A stretch of 22,500 bases of DNA from a bacterium (GTDB lineage: Bacteria > JAMCPX01): positions 1 through 22,500 of the forward strand of contig JAJYUJ010000039.1 of assembly GCA_021792615.1 (NCBI GenBank). The letters are read 5' to 3'. Below the pieces are notes generated by a model. It saw only the letters and a list, made by a program, of their open reading frames with translations. It had not been told where the DNA came from and ran no database searches. Below are positions 1-8,587 of this stretch, in pieces (the stretch's first letter is position 1; every line of letters starts with the position of its first letter). Made by a program: the position numbers and the translations under genes.

Positions 1-94
1 CCCCGTTAGAAACTCAGCAGATGATAATTTGTACGACGATAGATTGAAAATTTATTATAAAAACATCTGTATTATTCCGACATTTCTAACGGGG
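1..94. repeat. Inverted repeat (12-bp perfect outer arms) at window edge
   Basis: Bases 1-12 (CCCCGTTAGAAA) are the exact reverse complement of 83-94. A second pair, CAGATG at 18-23 and CATCTG at 64-69, nests inside. The interior is AT-rich. The arms may extend left of the window. There is no open reading frame of note inside and no T-run typical of an intrinsic terminator. It could be a small palindromic mobile repeat or a structured 3' end; integron attC is unlikely because the core-site orientation is reversed. Confidence 0.7.
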
Positions 95-95
95 T

Positions 96-173
96 TTATA
101 TGCCATTACCCGGTATGGTTTCCTCATCGGATTTTCGAAGAATACCTTTATCTGACGCGGGATTATCGCTCAT
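96..173 (-). CDS. Possible 25-residue mini-ORF or truncated gene remnant
   Basis: An ATG at 173 is preceded by a textbook ribosome binding site (TAAGGAGG, complement of 181-188) at 8 bases spacing. The frame reads MSDNPASDKGILRKSD and on to a TAA at 98-96, which abuts the right arm of the inverted repeat at 83-94. It starts 38 bases after the stop of the GDSL-type lipoprotein gene, so it could be co-transcribed. The peptide is hydrophilic, with no signal peptide or membrane segment. It is either a genuine small protein or the 5' stump of a longer gene cut off by the palindrome. The function is unknown. Confidence 0.35.
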   Translation of the reverse strand: MSDNPASDKGILRKSDEETIPGNGI

Positions 174-211
174 TGCATAAACCTCCTTATTTTACAATCT
201 CATTTTTCAGG

Positions 212-1900
212 TTAATACAGCAGGGTAGTGCAGGTAAGGGGCGTAACGCTGCTGTAATTATTCTCGATGCACATGCAGAAGGGCTTTTGACTATTGGTTG
301 ATTGAGAACAATAGGTTTCAAGCGCAGGGGGAGATAACGGATCTCCAGCAAGTACGGCGCCGAGGTCTGGCAACGGAATATTCGTGCCGAGCCGTGCATT
401 TATGGCCTGCACAAACAGACTTGCTATCATGGCATAGCCGGTATTGGTCGGGTGAGCATCATCAAGGCTGGAAAACCCGCCAAGGTGTTTCATCTTCACG
501 GTGACGTTCCCTATGGTATATTCCGGAAACCCCTGCGCATCGATGGTCATGTATTGCCCTGCAACCGGAACTTTCCCGCTCATCATACCCGAAAGCGGGA
601 CAACGTGAACGTTGGGATATTGTGCGGCCACGGTCTCAAACTTGCTGTTGAATTGGTCGACCTTTTGGTCCATAGACACCAGTGTTTCACATGCGTTGTA
701 TGCACAGGTACTGCCGGTGGAAGTAAAGGTGCCGTTACTGAATGTTGCGGCACAGCTATCGGCATCAGCGGCCTCGTCCAATGCAAAGATCCCGCCGGTA
801 ATGCCGCTGAACGTCATACCGCATTTCATAAGCTCGCCGAGCGCCGGTTCCTGGGATGACGGAAGAAGCAGAACGGCATGCGGGACGTCCGCAAGAAACA
901 CCTGTGCACCTGTCGATGCAAGGGCCGCTACGTCCTGCGTAATAAAGGTAACAAAGGTATTGTACGATGTCGCCACCTCATTCGTAATAAGGTCGTTGAT
1001 ATAAAGGTCCATACTCATGATAAGGGTTGGATGTAAATCTTTTACCATCTGTACTTCGGGTTTTATATCCTTTTTTTCAAACAGGTTGTTGTCATACGGC
1101 GCGAAGAGGAGGTTGCTCAGTGCTATTACAGGGATCGCCATACTTGTGGTCGATGCGGGACCGAGCACCTCGTCTTCGACCGTGGCACCCGGTATGGCAA
1201 TGTTATACGGCACGACATCCGGGTCTTCAAATAAGGCGGGGAAAGATTTTGCCCCGGCCAGGTAATTGACGAGTGCCGTCGCAGTACCGGTAAACCGGCC
1301 GTCCGTTCCCAGCGCATCAAACCCGGGTGCAGGCGGTATGCCGGGCATCCCGAACAAGGGTATGGGGAAGTATGCGCCAGCCTGGCGGGCAATCCATGCT
1401 GCAGGGCCGTTGAGCTGTGCAGCCTCATTGTAACTGTCGGACTGGAACCCTGCTGTGCCACTTGCACCGTATCCGACAAATACTTTGAACGCACTGATCA
1501 ACGGAGGATTGTATCTATAGGCATTGGGCAGATATGCGCAGGCACTCATGCCGGTCGCAATGACCAGCGGGTAGGTGCCTGCCGTGGGTGTTCCTGCTGT
1601 CGTGAAACTGATGGACAATTCATTCCCCGGTTGTGCAGTTACCGTAACACCCCGTGCCTTGTTTCCAAGAAAAACCAGTGCAGGGGTAAACGATACGCCG
1701 GCCGATTTGATGACCGCTGTAACCTGTTGATCTCCGAATTGCGTACCCTGGTTAGGGGATATGCTGACCAGTTGTATGCCGGACACGGAGCTCTTGCAAA
1801 AGCCTGCATACGGGTTCTGTGAAGCACTCCTGCCGGCACACCCGGATATCGCCGCTGCCGCGGCAAACAAACTAAAGAACGTAAGTGATGTCTTTTGCAC
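212..1900 (-). CDS. SGNH/GDSL-type hydrolase-like lipoprotein with N-terminal IPT-like domain
   Basis: This is a predicted secreted lipoprotein of 562 residues. Residues 1-21 form a signal peptide ending in the lipobox ISGC (Cys21). Residues 44-120 resemble an IPT/TIG immunoglobulin-like module (SISPNQGTQFGDQQV onward). Residues 139-500 look like an SGNH hydrolase: GYGASGTAGF around Ser147 takes the place of the GDSL block, the IAIPGAT Gly is near 238, YINDL gives Asn302, and DDAHPTNTGYA near 480-490 supplies the Asp/His pair. Such enzymes hydrolyse esters or lipids; the substrate is not predictable. The short tail is Cys-rich. The start is GTG at 1900, the only start codon between the upstream in-frame stop and the signal peptide; the ribosome binding site is weak. 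It follows bacterioferritin by 27 bases. The fold call is fairly good, but activity is less certain because the nucleophile block is divergent. Confidence 0.75.
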   Translation of the reverse strand: MQKTSLTFFSLFAAAAAISGCAGRSASQNPYAGFCKSSVSGIQLVSISPNQGTQFGDQQVTAVIKSAGVSFTPALVFLGNKARGVTVTAQPGNELSISFTTAGTPTAGTYPLVIATGMSACAYLPNAYRYNPPLISAFKVFVGYGASGTAGFQSDSYNEAAQLNGPAAWIARQAGAYFPIPLFGMPGIPPAPGFDALGTDGRFTGTATALVNYLAGAKSFPALFEDPDVVPYNIAIPGATVEDEVLGPASTTSMAIPVIALSNLLFAPYDNNLFEKKDIKPEVQMVKDLHPTLIMSMDLYINDLITNEVATSYNTFVTFITQDVAALASTGAQVFLADVPHAVLLLPSSQEPALGELMKCGMTFSGITGGIFALDEAADADSCAATFSNGTFTSTGSTCAYNACETLVSMDQKVDQFNSKFETVAAQYPNVHVVPLSGMMSGKVPVAGQYMTIDAQGFPEYTIGNVTVKMKHLGGFSSLDDAHPTNTGYAMIASLFVQAINARLGTNIPLPDLGAVLAGDPLSPPALETYCSQSTNSQKPFCMCIENNYSSVTPLTCTTLLY

Positions 1901-1927
1901 TACGCTATGCTCAACGCATGCAAAATG

Positions 1928-2404
1928 TTATTTTTCTTTCTCTATTTGCTCTATCAGATAATTCTGGACACCGATTTGTTTGAGCTGGTCGAGTTGGGCC
2001 TCAAGCAGATCGATGTGATCCTCTTCGTCTTTGAGGATTGCTTTGAGGAGTTCGCTCGTACCGTTGTCCCCGGCTGCGACAGCGAGGCGGATACTCTCAT
2101 TGTAACCGCGAATGGCGGTTTCCTCGGCGCTCCGGTCATTTTCATGCATTGCGGGTACTTGTGCCCCGATGTAGAGTTTGTTCAATTTACTGACAATGGG
2201 AACCCCTTCGAGAAACAAGATCCTGTCGATGAGCTTTTCTGCATGCTTCATCTCGTCGATAGCCCTCTTCTCGATCATATCGTGGAGCCGTGAGTATTTC
2301 CAGTTCTCGCACATCTGTGCGTGCACCATGTACTGATTGATAGCAGTCAATTCCTCGGACAAACGAGCGTTCAAGTGTTCAATAACTTTTTTATTCCCTT
2401 TCAT
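1928..2404 (-). CDS. bfr: Bacterioferritin
   Basis: This is a cytoplasmic iron-storage protein of 158 residues, the usual family length. In the family, 24 subunits form a shell that oxidises Fe(II) and stores it as a ferric mineral. All six diiron ferroxidase ligands are in register: Glu18, Glu51, His54, Glu94, Glu127 and His130. Met52, in the motif EMKHAE, is the haem-ligating methionine that separates bacterioferritin from plain ferritin. The start is ATG at 2404, behind AAGGAGG at 9 bases. It sits between a LolA/LolB-like lipoprotein gene (52 bases upstream) and the GDSL-type lipoprotein gene (27 bases downstream), so it is probably the penultimate large gene of a long minus-strand unit. 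I saw no Fur box or private promoter in the short gap. No bacterioferritin-associated ferredoxin gene is visible. Confidence 0.96.
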   Translation of the reverse strand: MKGNKKVIEHLNARLSEELTAINQYMVHAQMCENWKYSRLHDMIEKRAIDEMKHAEKLIDRILFLEGVPIVSKLNKLYIGAQVPAMHENDRSAEETAIRGYNESIRLAVAAGDNGTSELLKAILKDEEDHIDLLEAQLDQLKQIGVQNYLIEQIEKEK

Positions 2405-2455
2405 ATACCCTAACCTCCTTTTTATTCATTATGACGCAGGCTATCATCAATGCCG

Positions 2456-3196
2456 TCAATTATCAACATTATCGTAACCGCACAGCTTGTCCGTATCCAT
2501 CAACGACGGATCGACCGGTACATTTATGCGTGCCTGTCTATAATGTATGGTAAGTCTGTTTTTCCCCCATGTGCAGGTCACACGCATCGGAAGCCTCACC
2601 CCGTCAATCATGGTAAAATGCCTATAGGTGCAGGCTACTGCATCTCCATGATCGCTTCCTACTTTTGTAGCTTTGAGAACCAGATCGTCATCTACCTCTG
2701 AAGACCAGCTCCGTTTATCGATTGTTCCTTGCAGCATACTGCCTCTGCTTGTAGAAACTATTTTTTCGGGTTGGGCGATAAGCCGTGCTGTTATAAGATC
2801 CTCAAATATACCGGGACTTACATCGATATGCGTGTATTGCTGCAGAAGGCTTGACGAAGATATTCCGCATGCACCGGTGCCGGTATCCAATACTGCAACC
2901 GTGCCGTTATAAACGATAATAAGCACCGGCTGATAGAATAGGTTCAGTGTTTCAAGGCGTATTGCCGTACCGCTCATGATGATCCCCTCCGGGAATTCCG
3001 ATCCCCTGTCATTAAGCCGTACGCTGACCGATGCAAGCGCTTTCATGCTGGCCAGGGGTCGGGAGTTTTTGTTCATTGCATCCAGCAACGAGGATACACT
3101 GCGGTACGGTGTTGGTTTTACCGTGTATGCGCATCCCGGGAAAAGAATTATGAGGATGAGCAGAGTATTTTTGATGCTAATCTTACTTCGCTCCAA
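2456..3196 (-). CDS. Lipoprotein with LolA/LolB-like (DUF4292-type) fold
   Basis: This is a predicted outer-membrane lipoprotein of 246 residues. A hydrophobic stretch is followed by the lipobox FPGC (Cys22). The rest reads like the half-barrel LolA/LolB/DUF4292 superfamily: an early stretch (SMKALASVSVRL), a strand pair around SGTAIRLETLNLFYQP, then alternating strands to TIHYRQARINVPVD. Proteins of this group carry lipid or lipoprotein cargo. The start is TTG at 3196, inside the last codons of the TPR lipoprotein gene (14-base overlap), so translation is probably coupled. No in-frame ATG precedes the lipobox. Pairing of a TPR lipoprotein with a LolB-like lipoprotein suggests a joint role in outer-membrane assembly. 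The fold assignment is by pattern only. Confidence 0.65.
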   Translation of the reverse strand: MERSKISIKNTLLILIILFPGCAYTVKPTPYRSVSSLLDAMNKNSRPLASMKALASVSVRLNDRGSEFPEGIIMSGTAIRLETLNLFYQPVLIIVYNGTVAVLDTGTGACGISSSSLLQQYTHIDVSPGIFEDLITARLIAQPEKIVSTSRGSMLQGTIDKRSWSSEVDDDLVLKATKVGSDHGDAVACTYRHFTMIDGVRLPMRVTCTWGKNRLTIHYRQARINVPVDPSLMDTDKLCGYDNVDN

Positions 3197-4901
3197 GTTT
3201 CAGCAGCTTTCCCTGCAATTTCTTTTTCAGCTTTTTATCGGTGAGCTGTTTACTCCCTATAGCCATCTTATAGGTCTTAATCGCGGATACCTTGTTTCCT
3301 GCCTTCAGATAAGCGTCGCCGAGATGTTCAAGGATCTGGGGATCCTCTTTTGAGAGTTTCACTGCCTTTTTTAAGGTGACAATGGCCTTGTTCAAAAGTC
3401 CCTTTTTATAATAGACCCATCCGAGACTGTCGGTTATATACCCGTCATCCGGTTTTATTTTTAAAGCCTCTTTGATCATCGTTTCAGCGGCGTCCAGCTT
3501 TATGCCTTTGTCCGCATAGGTATACCCGAGATAGTTCAGTGCATCTGCATTCTTCGGATTTATTTTCAAGAGTTGCTGCATGACACTAATTGCATTTTTT
3601 GTATCACCCGATTGATCGTAGATAACTCCAAGATGATATAAGACGGACTGACTGTCCGTGAATTTATTCAACGCTTTGTTCAGGATATCGATAGCCTGCT
3701 TGTACTCCTTGTCCTGTGCAAAAAACGAGGCAAAGAGATTGTAATGTTCCACGGTCGGATATTTCTGTACAATGGGGAACAGTACCTTTTCGGCTTCCTT
3801 GTTGTTGTTTTCCTGACTGTGGATAATGGCGATCTCTTCCACGCAATCCTGATACATCTCGTCATCGGCGGGTACCTTCTGCAGAACGTCTATCGCCTTG
3901 TCGTACTTTTTATTCTCCGCAAGCAGCAAACCGTAATAATAATAGGCCCTGTAAAACGAAGGGTTCGATTCGATGATGGATTGAAACGTCGCCTCTGCAG
4001 GGGTATACTGTTTCATCTCCACGTAAACCATTCCTATTTTGAGCTGCAGTACCAGGGAAGGCACATACACTTCCGCCTTCTTGTAGCTCTTCAGGGCATC
4101 TGTAAATCTTTTCGCCGTTAAGTAGATGTCTCCGATCTTTTCGTACAAACCGTATTCATCAGGGTTTCCCGCGAGGATGCGCCGGTATACCCCCACTGCC
4201 CTGTCATAATCTTTCATGAAGGTGTATACATCCGCCTCCTCATACAGCGCGGTATAAAAATCAGGGGCCGCCTGAAACGCCTTATTGTAATACTCGATGG
4301 CCTGTTTATACTTTTTCTCATCCACGGCGATCTTTGCAAGGTAGTAATACGGGTAGGGAGAGGATGGGATATGGACAATCATATCGTTGAGTGTGCTTTT
4401 CGCACCCGCCACGTCGTTTGCATGATACTGGGTAAGAGCCAGCGTTATATACGCTTCCTCGGAATCCGGGGAAAGGCTTACTATCTGTTTCAGGATGTCC
4501 ACCGCCTGTTTGTTCTTGCCGGTACTCGAGAGTATGTCTGCTTTTGTGTAGAGTGCCTGAACGTACGTCTTATTCAGGGAGAGGGATTTTTCGGTATACT
4601 CGAGGGCTTTGCTGAAAGATTGTTTTTGCGCATAGATCCGTGCGATCAGAAGATACAGGTAGGGAGACGATGGATCGTAGTGAACCGACTTTTGAAGCTC
4701 TTCCAGTGCTCCGTCGACGTTGTTGTCATGGAGTTTTAAATCCGAGAGCATGAAATGCGTTTCTGCACATTGTTCCGGGCTGGAGCACCGGCTCTCTGCT
4801 TGCATGTTTTTCCCCGCATTCATGGTTAACGTATTCACCGGCGCGTGAGCACACCCTGCAATCGTTACTGCACCTAAAAGGAGTATAAGTTGTTTTCTCA
4901 T
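3183..4901 (-). CDS. TPR-repeat outer-membrane lipoprotein
   Basis: This 572-residue protein has a signal peptide ending in TIAGC (lipobox, Cys17) and then, from about residue 45 to the end, a near-continuous array of roughly 15 tetratricopeptide repeats. Typical repeat signatures include ALEYTEKSLSLNKTYVQALY and LGDAYLKAGNKVSAIKTYK. TPR arrays are protein-protein scaffolds; the lipid anchor places this one at a membrane, most likely as a periplasm-facing assembly factor. The ATG at 4901 lacks a recognisable ribosome binding site. The 3' end overlaps the start of the LolA/LolB-like gene by 14 bases, and the SDR gene lies 55 bases upstream. The specific partner cannot be read from the sequence. 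Confidence 0.85.
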   Translation of the reverse strand: MRKQLILLLGAVTIAGCAHAPVNTLTMNAGKNMQAESRCSSPEQCAETHFMLSDLKLHDNNVDGALEELQKSVHYDPSSPYLYLLIARIYAQKQSFSKALEYTEKSLSLNKTYVQALYTKADILSSTGKNKQAVDILKQIVSLSPDSEEAYITLALTQYHANDVAGAKSTLNDMIVHIPSSPYPYYYLAKIAVDEKKYKQAIEYYNKAFQAAPDFYTALYEEADVYTFMKDYDRAVGVYRRILAGNPDEYGLYEKIGDIYLTAKRFTDALKSYKKAEVYVPSLVLQLKIGMVYVEMKQYTPAEATFQSIIESNPSFYRAYYYYGLLLAENKKYDKAIDVLQKVPADDEMYQDCVEEIAIIHSQENNNKEAEKVLFPIVQKYPTVEHYNLFASFFAQDKEYKQAIDILNKALNKFTDSQSVLYHLGVIYDQSGDTKNAISVMQQLLKINPKNADALNYLGYTYADKGIKLDAAETMIKEALKIKPDDGYITDSLGWVYYKKGLLNKAIVTLKKAVKLSKEDPQILEHLGDAYLKAGNKVSAIKTYKMAIGSKQLTDKKLKKKLQGKLLKLGAK

Positions 4902-4956
4902 AGAAGAAGGATAATGCCTTAATCGTAAGAATTCAACAGGTTTTTACAGAGCTAAA

Positions 4957-5730
4957 TCAAAGCATTATGCCGCCGCCGTCGACAACGATGGTCTGGCCCG
5001 TTATATAGGAAGACGCGTCCGACGCAAGGAAGAGCGCCGTTCCGACGATATCATCCGGCTCGCCGAGTCTTTTGATCGAAATACCTCGCATTATTTCTTC
5101 CGTAAGCTCGGGGCTACTGTACAGTGCCTCTGCGAATTTCGTTTTGATAACGCCGGGTGCAATGGCATTGACCCGTATGTTCATGCCGGTCCACTCTTGT
5201 GCAAGGACCCTGGTCATCATAATGACACCGGCCTTGCTCACGCTGTAAGCGCCGAGTCCCATACCGGGTTTGATCCCTGCAACGGACGCCATGTTGATGA
5301 TCACGCCGCCGCCTTTGTCCGACATAACCGAAGAAACTTCCTTACTGAGGAAGAAAAAGCCGCGGAGGTTTATTTCGAATATCTTGTCCCATATCCTTTC
5401 ATCGACATTCAGGATTGGACCGAATGCAGGGTTCGTCCCCGCATTGTTTACCAGGATGTCTATACGCCCGTAGTGCTCCACCGACTTCTGCACGAGCATC
5501 TTCAGGTCGTCTATCTTGCCGGCATGTGCGGCTACGACATATGCATCGCCGCCGGAGGCCTTGATCTTTTCGGCGACTTTTTCAAGATCGGCCTGCTTTC
5601 TGCTGCACAATACAATCTTTGCACCGGCCGATGCAAACGCCTGTGCAATCCCTTCGCCGATCCCCCGGCTTGCACCAGTTATGACCGCCACCTTACCGTC
5701 AAGCCTGAATCTATCCAATGCCTTTGTCAT
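4957..5730 (-). CDS. SDR-family NAD(P)-dependent oxidoreductase (FabG-like)
   Basis: This is a 257-residue classical short-chain dehydrogenase/reductase. It has the cofactor motif TGASRGIG (residues 18-25), NNAG (95-98), and the catalytic Ser149, Tyr162 and Lys166 of the Y-x-x-x-K motif in AYSVSKAG, and it ends with the usual ITGQTIVVDGG. Members reduce or oxidise carbonyl or hydroxyl groups; FabG-type 3-oxoacyl-ACP reductase or a glucose-dehydrogenase-like role is possible, and the sequence alone does not decide. The start is set at ATG 5730 because AAGGAG lies 6 bases before it, while the ATG at 5736 would abut the ribosome binding site. It begins 18 bases after the enolase stop, so it is probably in the same transcript. 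Confidence 0.9.
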   Translation of the reverse strand: MTKALDRFRLDGKVAVITGASRGIGEGIAQAFASAGAKIVLCSRKQADLEKVAEKIKASGGDAYVVAAHAGKIDDLKMLVQKSVEHYGRIDILVNNAGTNPAFGPILNVDERIWDKIFEINLRGFFFLSKEVSSVMSDKGGGVIINMASVAGIKPGMGLGAYSVSKAGVIMMTRVLAQEWTGMNIRVNAIAPGVIKTKFAEALYSSPELTEEIMRGISIKRLGEPDDIVGTALFLASDASSYITGQTIVVDGGGIML

Positions 5731-5748
5731 AGTCATCTCCTTCGATAA

Positions 5749-7032
5749 TTATTGAATGCTCACAAATGCCCGCATGCCGGGATAGACCGCCCTTTTCCCG
5801 AGCTCGTATTCGATCTCGAGCAGCCGGTTGTATTTTGCAACACGCTCTCCCCGGGCGGGTGCACCTGTTTTTATGAAACCGGTATTCGCAGCCACCGCAA
5901 GGTCCGCTATGGTGGTATCGTCCGTTTCCCCGGATCGGTGGGATATTACCGCTGTCCAGCCATTTGATCGTACCATCCTTATTGCCTCCATGGTCTCGGT
6001 AAGCGTGCCGATCTGGTTCAGCTTGATCAGAACCGAGTTCGCGGCATCCATTTCCAATGCTTTTTGTATGTACTTCGTATTGGTGACCGTAAGGTCGTCT
6101 GCAACGAGCTGTACTTTTGAGCCGAGCCTTTCTTTCAAAAGTACCCAGCCGTTCCAATCGTTCTCGGCAAGCCCGTCTTCGATACTGATAAGAGGGTAAG
6201 CCTTTACAAGACTCTCATAAAGAGAGATCATCTGCTCTGAACTGAGCTTTCTTCCTTCATCCTTGAGATTGTATTTGCCGTTGCTATAGAATTCGCTGGA
6301 AGCAGGGTCTATGGCAAGGTAAATGTCCTTACCCGGCTTGTAGCCTGCTTTTTCGATCGCCTTAAAAAGGAGCTGCAATGGCTCTTCGTTGTTTTTAAGG
6401 TCCGGTGCAAAACCGCCTTCATCACCGACAGAGGTTGCGAGCGATTTCTCTTTGAGGATTGATTTCAGCGTATGATAAACCTCCGCGGATGCCCTCAATG
6501 CTTCTTTCAATGACGGCAATCCGGCAGGCACTATCATGTATTCCTGAAAATCAACATTGGTGTCCGCATGCTTGCCGCCGTTCAGCACATTCAACAGGGG
6601 AACGGGGACCACCGGCGTATCGATACCCCCTATGTATTTGTAAAGGGGCATATTCAGCGCCTTTGCACTGGCGTGTGCAGCAGCAAGAGATACGGCAAGT
6701 ATTGCGTTTGCACCGAACTTTGACTTTGTCCCGGTCCCATCGAGTTCTATCAGCTTTTTATCTATGGCCCTCTGGTCGAAAGGCTCCATCCCTTTTATGG
6801 CCGGCTTTATTATGTCCTTGATATTGCCGATGACCTTCAAAACGCCCTTACCCTGATAGCGTTTTTTGTCTCCGTCACGCAGTTCGAGTGCCTCCCGTTC
6901 TCCGGTTGACGCACCCGACGGCACCTTTGCGGTTGCAAATACACCGTTATCGAGCTTCAACGTTACCTCCACGGTCGGATTACCGCGGGAATCCAGTATC
7001 TCCAGCGCCAGTACATCTTCTATTTTTGCCAT
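5749..7032 (-). CDS. eno: Enolase
   Basis: This is the glycolytic enzyme that interconverts 2-phosphoglycerate and phosphoenolpyruvate in the cytoplasm. It has 427 residues, normal for bacterial enolases. Visible signatures are [25 protein letters not shown], the metal-binding [11 protein letters not shown] and [10 protein letters not shown], the catalytic-lysine segment LIKLNQIGT, and the family signature region ending in [17 protein letters not shown]. The start is placed at ATG 7032 (MAKIEDV), with GGAGG 6 bases upstream; upstream in-frame Met codons would add an unconserved 24-residue leader. It lies 75 bases downstream of the mlaD-like gene. That gap holds a small hairpin and the palindrome AAAAATTAATTTTT, so enolase may have partly independent expression. 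The SDR gene follows at once. Confidence 0.98.
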   Translation of the reverse strand: MAKIEDVLALEILDSRGNPTVEVTLKLDNGVFATAKVPSGASTGEREALELRDGDKKRYQGKGVLKVIGNIKDIIKPAIKGMEPFDQRAIDKKLIELDGTGTKSKFGANAILAVSLAAAHASAKALNMPLYKYIGGIDTPVVPVPLLNVLNGGKHADTNVDFQEYMIVPAGLPSLKEALRASAEVYHTLKSILKEKSLATSVGDEGGFAPDLKNNEEPLQLLFKAIEKAGYKPGKDIYLAIDPASSEFYSNGKYNLKDEGRKLSSEQMISLYESLVKAYPLISIEDGLAENDWNGWVLLKERLGSKVQLVADDLTVTNTKYIQKALEMDAANSVLIKLNQIGTLTETMEAIRMVRSNGWTAVISHRSGETDDTTIADLAVAANTGFIKTGAPARGERVAKYNRLLEIEYELGKRAVYPGMRAFVSIQ

Positions 7033-7107
7033 GGAAACCTCCATAAAAATTAATTTTTCAATACATTTTTCTTGCATGAAGCCGAAAGGACTTTCTTCCG
7101 GCAATGC

Positions 7108-8586
7108 TTATTTCGTGTTGACGTATGTCGTACTTGCGGCAAGCCCGAATATGCTCTTCAGATCCTGATCATCGAACTTCAAACCTACCCCCATAAACCA
7201 CGTCCTGGCATCCCTGTTCGCAATGTCCGTCATACCCCCCGAAAGGAGGAAGTACCTTAATATGGATATACTCAGCATGGCTTTCAATTCGGGGTACGGT
7301 TTCTCGTTGAAATTAAACATCTCGACACTCAACTGTGCGTCGTCATTGGGTGCGTTTATATCAACACCGATACCACCGCTCGATTCTATGACGCCTCCGC
7401 GAAACGTGAAGTAGGATATTCGTTTTGCAATCTCTGCATTTATCTTAAGCTGATTCGATATATTATTGCTCACGGTCTGTGTTTGCTGGATTGTACCGGT
7501 ATTGACGTTTTTTACCGTCGTATAGGTTGTTGAAGTGGAAGAGTAGCCTCCGGGATCGTCAACGATGCCCAGCAGGTAATACTTGTCCCATGTCGGCTGG
7601 AGCCTCAGATCAAGGTAGCTTTTCACATTGTGATAAGCGAATTGATACTCGCCGCGGTAACTGATAATGGTCCTGAACCTCGATGTGCCGCCGACCATGG
7701 AACTCAATCCGCTTATGGCCTTGGTCACCTGCTGTTCTGTTTTTTTGTCCGAGAGCAGCTTTCCTATGGCCCCTTTGCCCTCTTTCAGATTACCCGTTAT
7801 CACCTCAAGATTTGCGAGTGTCTTATCAAGCTTTTCGCTTGCCTGGTTTATATTTTTCATTGTCCTGTTTACGGATTGTTTGTTCTCGGCGATAATAGCA
7901 TGGAGTTCCCCGGAGATCTGTGCCAGATTCGCCAGGATATCGGGCCCCTGTTCTTTTAAGGCCTGTGCAAACGTATTGACCGAATCAAACGTCTGGTTGA
8001 GGTTTTTATTGGTACTGGTTATAAGACGGTCCATGTGGGTAATTGTCCTGTTGAGATTATCGAACATACCCCTGATATTGTTTTCGCCTTTCGAGCCCCC
8101 GAATACATCGTTGAGACTCTGGGTTACCGATTTTACATCACTGGCAATGCCGTTCAGTTTGTTCATGAGTTCTTCGAGATCAGGAGGAGACTCGGTAAAA
8201 ATAATCTGTTCCCCGGGTTTAAGGGCCGCGGCTTGCTGCTTTCCCGGTACAATCTCGATGTATTTCTCTCCGAGTAGTCCCTTTGTCCGTATAACTGCTT
8301 TTGCATTGTCTTCGATCTTCACACCGGGCATTATCCGTAATGTGACAAGCGCCTTGTCATCCTCCAGCTTAATATCCTCGACATAGCCTACCTTTATACC
8401 GGCAATAAAAACACCGGTCTTCGTGTTCAGTCCCTGTGCATTATCAAACTCTGCGGTCAGTGTGTATCCCTGGAGCCTGCCGAATATGGTACCGCTGCTT
8501 ATTTTGAACGTAATCCAGAAGAGGAGCAGAAGGACGATGACTACGAATATACCAACCCTGGCATTTGTCGAAATACCTTTATTCAT
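7108..8586 (-). CDS. mlaD: MCE/MlaD-type lipid-transport protein with a beta-rich, barrel-like C-terminal domain
   Basis: This 492-residue protein is about three times the length of Escherichia coli MlaD. Residues 11-28 form one membrane anchor. Residues 40-115 are a canonical MCE domain (FDNAQGLNTKTGVFIAGIKVG through KYIEIVPG). Residues 130-295 are helical and heptad-rich. Residues 300-492 are a series of alternating amphipathic strands (RTIISYRGEYQFAY, YPELKAMLSISILRYFLLSGG, TWFMGVGLKFDDQ) resembling an outer-membrane barrel. In the family, MCE rings move phospholipid between membranes with the MlaE/MlaF transporter encoded just upstream. The stop of mlaF and this ATG are one base apart, with GAGG six bases before the ATG. 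The C-terminal domain may anchor the complex at the outer membrane directly (inference); no mlaC, mlaB or mlaA is visible in the window. Confidence 0.9.
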   Translation of the reverse strand: MNKGISTNARVGIFVVIVLLLLFWITFKISSGTIFGRLQGYTLTAEFDNAQGLNTKTGVFIAGIKVGYVEDIKLEDDKALVTLRIMPGVKIEDNAKAVIRTKGLLGEKYIEIVPGKQQAAALKPGEQIIFTESPPDLEELMNKLNGIASDVKSVTQSLNDVFGGSKGENNIRGMFDNLNRTITHMDRLITSTNKNLNQTFDSVNTFAQALKEQGPDILANLAQISGELHAIIAENKQSVNRTMKNINQASEKLDKTLANLEVITGNLKEGKGAIGKLLSDKKTEQQVTKAISGLSSMVGGTSRFRTIISYRGEYQFAYHNVKSYLDLRLQPTWDKYYLLGIVDDPGGYSSTSTTYTTVKNVNTGTIQQTQTVSNNISNQLKINAEIAKRISYFTFRGGVIESSGGIGVDINAPNDDAQLSVEMFNFNEKPYPELKAMLSISILRYFLLSGGMTDIANRDARTWFMGVGLKFDDQDLKSIFGLAASTTYVNTK

Positions 8587-8587
8587 A

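Noticed and set aside
1-94. Integron attC site or intrinsic terminator
   Set aside because: The core sequences are in the reverse orientation for attC and do not fit the RYYYAAC/GTTRRRY consensus; there is no T-run for a terminator and no integrase gene.
7080-7101. GCCG...CGGC hairpin between the mlaD-like gene and enolase, considered as terminator
   Set aside because: The stem is short and has a wobble pair, with no T-run after it on the minus strand; at most a weak intercistronic structure.
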